24,219 nucleotides of DNA from Candidatus Nitromaritima sp. SCGC AAA288-L16 (GCA_000372225.1 AQTY01000028.1:1-24219), one strand, 5' to 3'. Shown: positions 8,265-16,175, numbered from the stretch's first letter. Made by a program: numbers and translations. Notes: generated by a model not told the origin, from the sequence alone.

Positions 8265-9650
8265 ATGGCATTAATTTTTACTGTTGATGACGATTCTGAT
8301 ATTAGAAGGCTGATTAAGGTTTTGTTTGAAGACCGGGGTCATGAAGTCGTGGCTTTGGAGAATGGAAAGCAGTGCCTTGACCGACTCGATGAAAACCCTT
8401 CCGTAATTTTTCTTGATGTGGCCATGCCGGTGATGGGTGGTATGGAAGCATTAAAAACTATAAAGAATTCCAAAAGTGACTTGCCGGTCATCATGGTAAC
8501 AGGTGTTGACGATGTTGCTTCTGCTGTTAAGTCAATGAAGTTTGGGGCGTTCGATTATATTGTTAAGCCTTTTGATGAACTTCGTCTTTTTTCAGTCTTG
8601 GATAAGGCGATTGAGCAAACTTCCTTGGTCGGACAGGTGCGCTATCTTCAAGGTGAATTAAGTAGGATGCAGGGTGTCAGGACTATTGTGGGTGAAAGTC
8701 CCGCCTTGACTGACACACTAGAAAAAATTCAGAAAGTTGGTGCCAGTAATGCCGGAGTTCTACTTCTTGGTGAGAGTGGGACTGGAAAAGAATTGATGGC
8801 GCGTGCTATTCATGAGAACAGCCCTTTCTCTAAGGGTCTTTTTGTCGATATTAATTGTGGAGCGATTCCTGAAAACCTGCAGGAAAGTGAACTCTTCGGA
8901 CACAATAAAGGTTCTTTTACGGGTGCAACTGAGACTCGGAAGGGGAGATTGGAGTTAGCTGATGGAGGAACCCTGTTCCTTGATGAAGTAGCCGAGATGT
9001 CATTGAAGACCCAAGTTAAATTGTTGCGTTACCTTCAAGAAAAAAGTTTTGAGCGAGTAGGGGGGATAAAAAAGATTTTCACTAGCACTCGAGTAATAGC
9101 CGCTACCAATAAAGATCTTAACGAAAAGATAAAGGATGGATCTTTTCGAGAAGACTTATACTATCGACTGGCTGTGTTCCCAGTTACCATCCCACCGTTG
9201 AGAGAACGTAAGGAAGATATTCCAAGTCTTGCGGCGCACTTTGTTGATATATATAAAAAAGAATTTGAAAAAAAAATATTTTCAATTACATCTGAGGCAA
9301 TGAATGCGCTAGTGAATTATTTTTGGCCGGGTAATGTGCGCGAGTTGGGAAATGTTGTTTATCAAGCAATGATAATGACAGAGTCTGGTTGTGTTGACAT
9401 CGATAGCCTGCCAAGCAATGTTAAGAATGAAACGTACCAAAAGATCCATGGAGAGAATGAATCTCAATTTACTAGTAAAGAAGATTCTATTGACCCTTTT
9501 GAAGAGTCAGTAAGACAAGTCCTGCAAAGAGCTTTGGAGCTTACCAATGGAGATATTCCAGAGACTGCAAAAAAGTTAAAATTAAGTCGATCTAGCTTTT
9601 ATAGAATGGTCCAAAAATACGACCTTACAAAACCAGTCCCTAAGAATTAA
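8265..9650 (+). CDS. Sigma54-dependent response regulator (REC-AAA+-Fis HTH)
   Basis: 461 residues, NtrC-family architecture. Receiver domain 1-120 with acidic pocket D8-D10, phospho-acceptor D51, T79 and K101. AAA+ domain ~140-375 with Walker A GESGTGKE (169-176), Walker B FLDE (D240-E241), and the sigma54-contacting loop GSFTGA (216-221), a variant of GAFTGA. A Fis-type helix-turn-helix closes the protein (~425-455, GDIPETAKKLKLSRSSFYRM). When phosphorylated it should oligomerise and open sigma54 promoters. A histidine kinase is encoded convergently (10208-11950), and a near-consensus sigma54 promoter lies 184 bases past the stop, a likely target. Short spacing to the upstream lipoprotein; no clear Shine-Dalgarno before the ATG. 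Confidence 0.95.
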   Translation: MALIFTVDDDSDIRRLIKVLFEDRGHEVVALENGKQCLDRLDENPSVIFLDVAMPVMGGMEALKTIKNSKSDLPVIMVTGVDDVASAVKSMKFGAFDYIVKPFDELRLFSVLDKAIEQTSLVGQVRYLQGELSRMQGVRTIVGESPALTDTLEKIQKVGASNAGVLLLGESGTGKELMARAIHENSPFSKGLFVDINCGAIPENLQESELFGHNKGSFTGATETRKGRLELADGGTLFLDEVAEMSLKTQVKLLRYLQEKSFERVGGIKKIFTSTRVIAATNKDLNEKIKDGSFREDLYYRLAVFPVTIPPLRERKEDIPSLAAHFVDIYKKEFEKKIFSITSEAMNALVNYFWPGNVRELGNVVYQAMIMTESGCVDIDSLPSNVKNETYQKIHGENESQFTSKEDSIDPFEESVRQVLQRALELTNGDIPETAKKLKLSRSSFYRMVQKYDLTKPVPKN

Positions 9651-9718
9651 GCCATAGCAATGGTTTGAACCCGCTTTATATATCGAACATATACCTTGAT
9701 AATATATTTGCTATTAGA

Positions 9719-9748
9719 ATCCCTAAATCGGAATTCCATTTATGGGAT
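9719..9748. promoter_or_regulatory. 30-bp symmetric dyad: candidate activator site or terminator stem
   Basis: Outer arms ATCCC and GGGAT and the inner palindrome GGAATTCC share one exact centre (9733/9734). The first arm ATCCCTAAAT and second arm ATTTATGGGAT also pair as RNA with one bulge. It lies about 88-117 bp before the sigma54 -24 element, a usual distance for enhancer sites of NtrC-type activators, and 69 bases past the regulator stop, where a terminator could also sit. The following sequence (ATTTTG) is a poor U-tract, which favours a protein-binding site. Confidence 0.45.
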
Positions 9749-9833
9749 ATTTTGTATTCCTCTTTTAACTCTATTAAGTAAAAATATCTTTAAAAATTAA
9801 TGCTTTAGTAAAACCAAGAGAAAATATTCTTAT

Positions 9834-9850
9834 CCGGCACAAGTATTGCT
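9834..9850 (+). promoter_or_regulatory. Sigma54 (-24/-12) promoter
   Basis: CCGGCAC-AAGTA-TTGCT matches the RpoN consensus YTGGCAC-N5-TTGCW, with GG and GC 12 bases apart as required; the one core mismatch is C for T before GG. Transcription would start near 9861, heading toward the histidine-kinase 3' end. The adjacent regulator at 8265-9650 is of the class that activates such promoters. Confidence 0.75.
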
Positions 9851-9865
9851 TTCTTACTCATAGAA

Positions 9866-10063
9866 ATGTTGTCACCAGAACCTCTCATGTTTTATTCAGT
9901 TCGTATTCTAGATAAAAACTGGATTCTGAAAAAGGTAGTAAAAGAAAAATTACTGAGTCAAAAATATTGGGAGTCGTTTTCAATCAAAACGGGCAGAAAA
10001 CATAAAGCGAAAAGAAGTTTTAATGCACATTTTAAGTCAAATAGTGACCCAAGTTTAGTTTAG
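9866..10063 (+). CDS. Doubtful 65-residue basic reading frame downstream of the sigma54 promoter
   Basis: An open frame starting about 5 bases after the predicted sigma54 start site, so it would be nearly leaderless. It has no Shine-Dalgarno and encodes a Lys-rich peptide (KKVVKEKLL, GRKHKAKRSF) without a recognisable domain or signal peptide. It may be a small protein, but a non-coding transcript is equally likely. Listed because it is the only frame in the expected transcript. Confidence 0.2.
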   Translation: MLSPEPLMFYSVRILDKNWILKKVVKEKLLSQKYWESFSIKTGRKHKAKRSFNAHFKSNSDPSLV

Positions 10064-10135
10064 GGTTTAGCTTTACATAATCACCATGGACCTTAAATAT
10101 GGACAAAATTTTGTTGCTTGATATTCCTATCCCGC

Positions 10136-10192
10136 CTGCACCTTATGTCTGAGTCGAAGGCCTCCTTCTCTTTTGGCTCGGACCCGGTGCAG
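10136..10192 (+). other. Long three-part RNA hairpin
   Basis: Outer stem CTGCACC (10136-10142) with GGTGCAG (10186-10192), middle stem GTCTGAGTC (10147-10155) with GGCTCGGAC (10175-10183), inner stem GAAGG (10156-10160) with CCTTC (10164-10168). The middle stem needs two U-G pairs that exist only in plus-strand RNA; as minus-strand RNA they become A-C mismatches. That points away from a terminator for the minus-strand kinase gene. Confidence 0.55.
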
Positions 10193-10207
10193 AGATAGAT
10201 TTAAAAA

Positions 10208-11950
10208 TTATGGTTGGAAAGATGAGGGGTTTGCTGGGAGTTTAAAACTAAAACTTGCTCCTTGGTTTTTAGATGGTTTGAATGTCAAGGTTCCGTTGTG
10301 AAGTTCGATCATTTTTTTTGCAATTGCTAGACCTAGCCCAGTTCCCTTTTCATCTTTCGTTGAGTCGGGTTCAATTTTTTTAAAGGGTTTGAATAAATCA
10401 TCTAGGTTTTCACTTTTTATACCCGGGCCCTCGTCTGTTATGGTAACGCATATATATCCTTCGCCTGATTCCATGATTATCTCGATAACGCCACCTATGG
10501 GAGAAAATTTTATTGCGTTAGTCAATAGATTGTCTAGGACTTGTTCGATTCTAGGTGTATCAAATAAAACTACCGAGGTCTCTTGGTAATTAATTTTAAA
10601 ATGAATATTTTTTTCCGCGGCGAGATGGGTGTACAGCCTAATTCGATCTTCAATAAGGGAGCGGAGATTTCCTGGCTTTAGGTTTAGTACGAGTTGCCCA
10701 CTTTCGATGGTAGATAAACTGAGTAAATCATTTAATAGTCCCAATATGTTTCCGCTGGCGGAGTGGATAATTTTAATGAAGTCGGTGCGGGTATCTTCTT
10801 TCAATGTAGCCCCTTTTTTCAATAGAAACTCTGAATAACCTTTAATTGATGTCAGAGGATTACGTAAATCATGAGAAGCCATGCCCAGTAACTCGTTTTT
10901 TACTTTAATTAACTCATGTAGAGCCAGGTTTTTTTGTTCTAATTCATTTTTTAAATTTTTCAGTTCATCTGTTCGCAAGCGCACCTCACTTTCGATGCGC
11001 CTTGCTCGTGAGGAAAGTATTTGAAAAATCACTGCAATAAATACTATGAGTGCTAAGACTGCCGCTGAAAGCCAATTATGTAGCCTGTTAGGGCCTTTTT
11101 GAAACTCTAGATTTCCCTCCCAAACTAAAAACCAACGAATCTGAGAATACCCCAAAACCATTTCTTTTTTTATAAGCGCGTTTTCATTAAGGTTGCCATA
11201 CAGTTCGTTTTTACGATTTTCATCTAAGACCGTTAAAAAAATTCCTGGCTCTAGATAAGGATTGATTATATTCTCTATTAGCTCTTTTATTTTGTAAGTC
11301 CCTAGCACGACTCCCAAAAATAAATTCCTTCTACCTTCAACCGTTTTGGGTGTATCCACTCCTTCGTAAAATGGGAGAAAAAATAACGCGACCATTTTTT
11401 TTGGGTCCTTGTGAATCAAGTTCAATGTGTTTGCTGCAACTATTTTACCTGAATCTCTAGCCTGGTTCATGAGATTCAGTAGATCGGGTTGCGTGCTGAT
11501 GTCAAACCCTAAAAACGACTCGTCGCTGGAGTGGGGTTCCATGTAGTAAATTGGAAAATATTCGTTCTTTTGGGGAGCTGTAATAATGGTCGAGTTTTTA
11601 CTTAGACTAGTGAACTTAAAATTAAGGAAACCGTCTTTTTGAGCCATTAATTCCACCGCAGAGCGTTGGTCTTGTTGAACTCGCGGAATCCATTGGAAAG
11701 ATTTGATGAAATTGTTCTTTTTTAAAAGCGGCGAAGTGTAAGCTTTGAACCCAAGCCTAGTTATAGTTTTTGATGCTTGGAATAGGGAAGCAATCCCTGT
11801 TAGTTCTTGCGCTATCCTTTCTAATTGTTCCTCAAGGATCCGAGTATTTTTGATTCCTTCTTGCTCAAATTGCTGTACCCAGTCATATTCATTTTCTTTT
11901 TTGACATTATTGAGGGTGACAAGCATTAGAGTGATCGCAAGTACCAGCAA
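10208..11950 (-). CDS. CHASE-domain sensor histidine kinase
   Basis: 580 residues from the TTG at 11950. Order: N-terminal membrane helix (cut short at this start), periplasmic CHASE domain (~45-215, with FQWIPRV at 85-91), second helix near 292-312, coiled-coil linker, HisKA with phospho-accepting H360 (MASHDLRNPLTSIKGY), HATPase_c with N478, DEGPG (506-510) and GTGLGLA (536-542). There is no receiver domain, so it should signal to a separate regulator; the convergent NtrC-type regulator is the obvious candidate. No ATG exists in the frame between 11950 and the upstream stop near 12026, although hydrophobic-helix-like sequence (HIQPGGLLVLAITL) continues upstream. A GTG at 11987 lies one frame off across TTTTTTAAAAAAC, so the true start may be hidden by an indel. 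Confidence 0.9.
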   Translation of the reverse strand: MLVLAITLMLVTLNNVKKENEYDWVQQFEQEGIKNTRILEEQLERIAQELTGIASLFQASKTITRLGFKAYTSPLLKKNNFIKSFQWIPRVQQDQRSAVELMAQKDGFLNFKFTSLSKNSTIITAPQKNEYFPIYYMEPHSSDESFLGFDISTQPDLLNLMNQARDSGKIVAANTLNLIHKDPKKMVALFFLPFYEGVDTPKTVEGRRNLFLGVVLGTYKIKELIENIINPYLEPGIFLTVLDENRKNELYGNLNENALIKKEMVLGYSQIRWFLVWEGNLEFQKGPNRLHNWLSAAVLALIVFIAVIFQILSSRARRIESEVRLRTDELKNLKNELEQKNLALHELIKVKNELLGMASHDLRNPLTSIKGYSEFLLKKGATLKEDTRTDFIKIIHSASGNILGLLNDLLSLSTIESGQLVLNLKPGNLRSLIEDRIRLYTHLAAEKNIHFKINYQETSVVLFDTPRIEQVLDNLLTNAIKFSPIGGVIEIIMESGEGYICVTITDEGPGIKSENLDDLFKPFKKIEPDSTKDEKGTGLGLAIAKKMIELHNGTLTFKPSKNQGASFSFKLPANPSSFQP

Positions 11951-12071
11951 CCCCCCAGGTTGTATATGTAAGTTTTTTAAAAAACACCTTAGGCTCGTTA
12001 ATTGGTTTTTTAACTTTGATTATTGTTTTGTTTTTATTATTTCAAATGAATTAGTTTGTTTTATGTTCAAT

Positions 12072-12995
12072 CTATCCTGCTTTACTCTTGTGTATATGCA
12101 TAAATGTGAGTTCGTGCTTATTGTTATATAGATGCACGACCTGACTACCTTCGATTTTTAAAAATTTTTTAGCAAAACTATAATCTGGCGAACCTTGAAA
12201 CTTTATTGTGCAAATGAAATTTTTGCATTTTCCCGACTCGAACCATAGAGATATCCAGTCAAAAAGCTTTTCTGGAAAGCAGATAACATCACTGAACAGC
12301 CAGTCTACTTTATCGTAATCTGAAGGTTTTATGGAGAAAACGTCCGCTTTTTGATACTCCACATTTGTAAGGGAAGCTATTTTTGGGTCTAAGGGTGACC
12401 GATCGATCGATAGGACTCGTGCTCCAAGTTTTTGTATTACCCAGGTCCATCCGCCTGGACTTCCCCCCGCATCAATGCAGAAGTCACCAGATCGAGGGGT
12501 CTTTCCTGTTCTCGTTAAGGACTCATACAGCTTAAGGTAGGCGCGGCTTGGGGGGCCTTCCTTACTTTCCTCAAATAGTATTTCCCCGTTCTTAAAGAGG
12601 CTGGAACATTTTGAGGACGCTAAGATTTTGTTTTCGGCAAGAAGGGTCCATGAGCCGATAGGAGAGATGGGTAGTGTACAGGGAAAGCTTAGAGGTTTTG
12701 CGGAAACATGTGGTAGTTTTTCTTGAATCAATTTTGCACGTCGGTGAAATTGATATGAATATAGGCACCAATTTCGCTGTATTTTTTTTAGTTGTTTTGC
12801 ACCATCATTGATGGAGTCTATGGTTAAGACTTCCGGGTTATGCCAAGTGTTTATTGACCATAATGACTTTATTGGTGCGATGGAAGATAAGGCTAGTTGA
12901 TTATGAACATCAATAATTCCATCTAATTCACCCTTTAATTGCTCCATATAATCTTTTGATCCTAAGTATGCAGATCTTATTATCTTAGAAACCAT
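12072..12995 (-). CDS. RlmM-like 2'-O-ribose rRNA methyltransferase (FtsJ fold)
   Basis: 307 residues. The C-terminal half is an RrmJ/FtsJ methyltransferase domain with SAM loop DAGGSPGGWTW (175-185) and IDRSPLDP (198-204). The catalytic tetrad K-D-K-E is present as K155, D236, K265 and E295. The layout (FSDVICFPEKLFDWISLWFE, then ICTIKF) matches RlmM, which methylates C2498 of 23S rRNA, better than RlmE. The N-terminal half would correspond to the THUMP-like part of RlmM and is shorter than in E. coli (366 aa). ATG start next to a GAAGA. It follows the uracil-DNA glycosylase gene by 92 bases. Methyltransferase family sure; RlmM target probable. Confidence 0.82.
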   Translation of the reverse strand: MVSKIIRSAYLGSKDYMEQLKGELDGIIDVHNQLALSSIAPIKSLWSINTWHNPEVLTIDSINDGAKQLKKIQRNWCLYSYQFHRRAKLIQEKLPHVSAKPLSFPCTLPISPIGSWTLLAENKILASSKCSSLFKNGEILFEESKEGPPSRAYLKLYESLTRTGKTPRSGDFCIDAGGSPGGWTWVIQKLGARVLSIDRSPLDPKIASLTNVEYQKADVFSIKPSDYDKVDWLFSDVICFPEKLFDWISLWFESGKCKNFICTIKFQGSPDYSFAKKFLKIEGSQVVHLYNNKHELTFMHIHKSKAG

Positions 12996-13087
12996 TCTTC
13001 AACACAGCATAGTGTAGCTTTGTGGTAGTCAATAAGCGGTATGACATTAAATCTACCCAAAGTTTAATAATGTTTTTTCTGTTATTT

Positions 13088-13852
13088 TTATTTTTTCAGC
13101 TTTATCAGAACTTTATGCATATCAGCCATGACATTGTGTCGGTTTTCAATTGTATAGGCTCTCAAAAGATAGGCCGGGTGGAGCGTCAGCATGAGAGGAA
13201 TTCCTTCATATTCATACCAGTTGCCCCGTTCTTTCATAATAGGGACAGTTCTTCCTAACAAGGTACTTGCGGCAGGTTTACCCAATGCCACAATGGCTTT
13301 GGGTCGAATGGCTTGCAGTTGCCTTATCAAGAATGGATTGCAGGAGGCTATTTCATCCGGTTTTGGATCTCTGTTGTTAGGCGGGCGGCATTTTACGATA
13401 TTGCAGATATATGTGTCTTCTTCGCGGCTTAGATTCATCCCTTTTTCTATTATTTCCGTCAACTTTCTTCCTGCTCGGCCTACAAAGGGAAATCCCTGTT
13501 CGTCCTCATCTGCTCCTGGTCCCTCGCCTACAAAAACGAGATCAGCGTGTGGGTTTCCTGAGCCAAATACAATTGTTTTTCTTTCCTTATGCAAGTTGCA
13601 GCGAGTACAATCTCCTAATTCTTCGCGCACGTTTTCGATGGTGATGCTGGGTTTTGTTGTGATATTTTTATTGGTTTTCATATGGGAGGTTTTGTCGGTA
13701 TCAATAGAGGTGTAGGGGAGTCCTTTTGTGTCTGATTGAAATTCTAGGCTTACACCTGACTTGGATGGGATTTCCGAAAAACCATGATCTTTTAGAAACG
13801 TTAGATAATTTCTCAAATCTCTAAGTAAAATGGATCTTGTTAGTATCGGCAT
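13088..13852 (-). CDS. Type-4 uracil-DNA glycosylase (4Fe-4S)
   Basis: 254 residues. The four iron-sulfur cysteines are C82, C85, C155 and C171, with the 2/69/15-residue intervals of family-4 enzymes. Motif GEGPGADEDEQGFPFVG (109-125) carries the uracil pocket, and HPAYLLR (225-231) is the catalytic-side motif. It removes uracil from DNA to start base-excision repair. The first ~70 residues, Ser/Thr/Lys-rich and low in complexity, precede the domain as in many bacterial members. ATG start with no clear Shine-Dalgarno. Its promoter lies in the ~200-bp region divergent from 14059. Confidence 0.95.
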   Translation of the reverse strand: MPILTRSILLRDLRNYLTFLKDHGFSEIPSKSGVSLEFQSDTKGLPYTSIDTDKTSHMKTNKNITTKPSITIENVREELGDCTRCNLHKERKTIVFGSGNPHADLVFVGEGPGADEDEQGFPFVGRAGRKLTEIIEKGMNLSREEDTYICNIVKCRPPNNRDPKPDEIASCNPFLIRQLQAIRPKAIVALGKPAASTLLGRTVPIMKERGNWYEYEGIPLMLTLHPAYLLRAYTIENRHNVMADMHKVLIKLKK

Positions 13853-13878
13853 ATCTGTGTCGAGAATATCAAAAGGTC

Positions 13879-13896
13879 ACATGTAAAACAACATGT
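13879..13896. promoter_or_regulatory. Paired ACATGT palindromes upstream of the uracil-DNA glycosylase
   Basis: ACATGT-aaaaca-ACATGT, two identical hexameric palindromes with a 6-bp spacer, lie 27 bp upstream of the glycosylase start. A repressor or activator site is plausible; it does not match LexA boxes that I know. Confidence 0.3.
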
Positions 13897-13991
13897 ATTG
13901 AGGGGTTATCTGTGGGGTTAAATTTACGGTTAGAAAAATTAAAAAAATATTTTTGTAACCCTTAAGAATTAAAATACGAATATATTTGATA

Positions 13992-14020
13992 TTGAGTCTC
14001 TGGGTCGCTTGGTTTATGAT
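13992..14020 (+). promoter_or_regulatory. Sigma70-type promoter for the 14059 gene
   Basis: TTGAGT (13992-13997), 17-base spacer, TATGAT (14015-14020). Start expected near 14027, giving a ~32-base leader that contains AAGGTG before the ATG at 14059. Confidence 0.55.
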
Positions 14021-14058
14021 GAACTATATTAACTCAACCTTATCAAGGTGAATGATAT

Positions 14059-14364
14059 ATGTCTGGTCTAAAAAGCGCATGGGAGCTTAGTCTTGAGAGA
14101 TCCGAAAAACTTGTTCCTGAGCTAAAAAATAAAAAAGAAATTACCGAAGAGCAAAAGAAAAAAATTGGTGATATTCGCATGGAGTATAAGGCTAAAATTG
14201 CAGATAAAGATGTAATGTTGCAGGATAAGCTAAGAAAACTCCATGACCGAATTCCTCTCGAAGAAATGCAACATGCAACGGTAGAATTGCAAAAGGAGTT
14301 TGCGGAGGAAAAGAAAGCCTATGAAGATAAAATGGAGAAAGAAATAGAATCTATTCGTCATTGA
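14059..14364 (+). CDS. Small charged helical protein of unknown function
   Basis: 101 residues, very rich in Lys and Glu, with heptad-like spacing through most of its length (for example KIADKDVMLQDKLRKLHDRI, then VELQKEFAEEKKAYEDKMEK), so probably an alpha-helical coiled coil. No signal peptide or membrane helix. A good promoter (13992-14020) and AAGGTG precede the ATG, which supports expression. It precedes argS by 96 bases. Function unknown. Confidence 0.75.
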   Translation: MSGLKSAWELSLERSEKLVPELKNKKEITEEQKKKIGDIRMEYKAKIADKDVMLQDKLRKLHDRIPLEEMQHATVELQKEFAEEKKAYEDKMEKEIESIRH

Positions 14365-14460
14365 ATAAACCGACCTCAACCTTGAACCCTCCGGTCCTAA
14401 TCGTTGCTTTCCTGGCGAGATCTAAGTTTTAAGTATTTTCCCAGTAGCTAAAAAAAACAA

Positions 14461-16125
14461 ATGAAAAATTTTGTACGTAAACTGATCAATAGTGCGTTAG
14501 ATAATGCCAAAAATGATGGCGACCTTGAGTTGTCTATTATGCCTGAAATAGTTGTAGAAAAACCTAAGGAAGAAAAGTTTGGTGATTTTTCTACATCACT
14601 AGCGATGGGCCTTGCAAAGTCTGAAAGAAAGAAACCATACGAAATCGCTGAAATCATATTTCGCCATCTTCAATGCAGCGATGACAGTATAGCCTCAGTT
14701 ACAATAGCTGGGCCTGGATTTCTCAACATAACAATGCGGCGGTCTTTTTTTTTAGAGCGCTTATTGAAGGTTGTAGAACAACCCGATCGATACGGTTCTT
14801 CTAATGCTGGTAAGGGGAAAAAAGTTCTCCTTGAGTTTGTGAGTGCTAATCCTACAGGTCCTCTTCATGTTGGCCACGGTCGCGGAGCAGCAGTGGGTGA
14901 TATGTTAGGCCGACTTCTTGATAAAGCAGGATATAATGTGAGCACAGAGTACTACATTAATAATGTTGGAAATCAAATGAATACTCTCGGACGATCGACG
15001 TGGGTTCGTTATTTAGAATTACAAGGCAGAGAGAATGATTTCCCATCGGATTACTATCAGGGCGAATATATAAAAGATATTGCAATGGATATACATGAAC
15101 AGCATGGGAGTGAATTTCTCAATAAAACTGAGGGTGAGATTCTACCATTTTTCCGGGAATACTCACTTAATTCCATTTTAAATGGAATCAAAGAAGATCT
15201 TGCTAATTTTGGTGTAAGTTTTGACCAGTGGTTTAGCGAAAAAAAATTATACGATCAACAGCTAGTTGATACCGCTGTTAACTGGCTTCGAGAAGAGAAA
15301 CATATTTATGAAAAGGAAGGGGCTGTCTGGTTAAAGTCGTCGGAATTTAATGATGAAAAAGATCGAGTGCTCATCAAGCAGTCCGGTGAGAAAACTTATT
15401 TTTGTTCTGATATCGCCTATCACAAGAATAAAATTGACCGCGGGTTTGAATGGATTGTTGATCTGTGGGGAGCCGACCACCACGGTTATGTTCCTCGAAT
15501 GAAGTCGGCATTGGAAGCGATGGGATACGATGAAAATGTTTTTAAAGTCATACTTGTTCAGTTTGTGTCTTTGAAGCGCGGCGAAGAAAAACTATCTATG
15601 TCTACCAGGTCAGGGGAATTTGAGACTCTGGCTGATGTTATTAAGGAGGTAGGAGTAGATGCAACCCGATTTTTCTTTCTCATGAGAAGTTCCGATACCC
15701 ATCTTGATTTTGATCTTGAATTAGCTAAAAAAGCATCAGCAGATAACCCGGTTTTCTATATTCAATATGCTCACGCACGTATTTGCAGTATTTTCCGCAC
15801 AGCAACTGAACAGGGTATAAAACTGTTTGATTCCGCTGATATTGACTTGTCGCCTTTAAAAAATGAAGAAGAATTTATCATGATAAAAAAAATACTATCT
15901 TTTACGGAAATTATTGAAAAAAGTGCGGAGCTATTAGAGGTTCATCGGGTCGCATTTTATTTGCAGGATCTTGTCGGTACTTTTCATAGGTACTATTCTC
16001 GTAACCGCATTATTAGCGATGACCGTGCTTTGTCTTTTGCGCGTTTATTTCTAATGAATTGTCTTCGTATCACAATTTGTAATGGTCTTTCTATAATGGG
16101 CGTATCTTCACCTGAGCGTATGTAG
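14461..16125 (+). CDS. argS: Arginyl-tRNA synthetase
   Basis: 554 residues, class I synthetase of the ArgRS type. N-terminal ArgRS additional domain, then the nucleotide-binding signature SANPTGPLHVGHGRG with HIGH-like HVGH at 136-139. A degenerate KMSKS region reads EEKLSMSTRSGEF, as ArgRS often lacks a canonical motif. YIQYAHARICSIFR begins the anticodon-binding domain. It charges tRNA-Arg. The ATG follows an A-rich stretch with no Shine-Dalgarno. The downstream SPOR gene is 50 bases away, an argS-SPOR pairing seen in other bacteria. Confidence 0.97.
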   Translation: MKNFVRKLINSALDNAKNDGDLELSIMPEIVVEKPKEEKFGDFSTSLAMGLAKSERKKPYEIAEIIFRHLQCSDDSIASVTIAGPGFLNITMRRSFFLERLLKVVEQPDRYGSSNAGKGKKVLLEFVSANPTGPLHVGHGRGAAVGDMLGRLLDKAGYNVSTEYYINNVGNQMNTLGRSTWVRYLELQGRENDFPSDYYQGEYIKDIAMDIHEQHGSEFLNKTEGEILPFFREYSLNSILNGIKEDLANFGVSFDQWFSEKKLYDQQLVDTAVNWLREEKHIYEKEGAVWLKSSEFNDEKDRVLIKQSGEKTYFCSDIAYHKNKIDRGFEWIVDLWGADHHGYVPRMKSALEAMGYDENVFKVILVQFVSLKRGEEKLSMSTRSGEFETLADVIKEVGVDATRFFFLMRSSDTHLDFDLELAKKASADNPVFYIQYAHARICSIFRTATEQGIKLFDSADIDLSPLKNEEEFIMIKKILSFTEIIEKSAELLEVHRVAFYLQDLVGTFHRYYSRNRIISDDRALSFARLFLMNCLRITICNGLSIMGVSSPERM

Positions 16126-16175
16126 TGGATGTTTTTTTTCGTGATTTTTATTTTCATTGACAATTGCCAAAACAA

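Larger units (their letters stand above)
9861..10200 (+). ncRNA. Hypothetical sigma54-dependent small RNA
   Basis: Inferred transcript from the promoter at 9834-9850, running through a structured region that ends in the long hairpin at 10136-10192. The 3' end is set arbitrarily because no U-tract terminator is visible. The precedent is sigma54-dependent sRNAs beside their activators, such as Qrr RNAs with LuxO and GlmY with GlrR. No sequence similarity to those is claimed. Confidence 0.3.
9651..10207. other. 557-bp gap between response regulator and convergent histidine kinase
   Basis: Holds a 30-bp dyad (9719-9748), a sigma54 promoter (9834-9850), a perfect small hairpin CGTTTT-caatc-AAAACG (9975-9991), a 12-bp perfect palindrome ACAAAATTTTGT (10103-10114) and a long hairpin (10136-10192). 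The only plus-strand frame after the promoter is a doubtful 65-codon one (9866-10063). I see no U-tract terminator on either strand. Confidence 0.6.

Noticed and set aside
9866..10063. A real 65-residue gene under the sigma54 promoter
   Set aside because: Not fully rejected, but kept at low confidence: no Shine-Dalgarno, a start almost on the predicted transcription start, and a low-complexity basic peptide with no known domain.
10136..10192. NtrC binding site, because the arms contain TGCACC and GGTGCA
   Set aside because: The NtrC consensus needs these half-sites 5 bases apart; here they are 43 apart and better explained as RNA stem arms.
11971..11990. Programmed ribosomal frameshift at TTTTTTAAAAAAC before the kinase
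   Set aside because: The frame change needed from the GTG is +1, whereas such heptamers promote -1 slippage; an indel is simpler.
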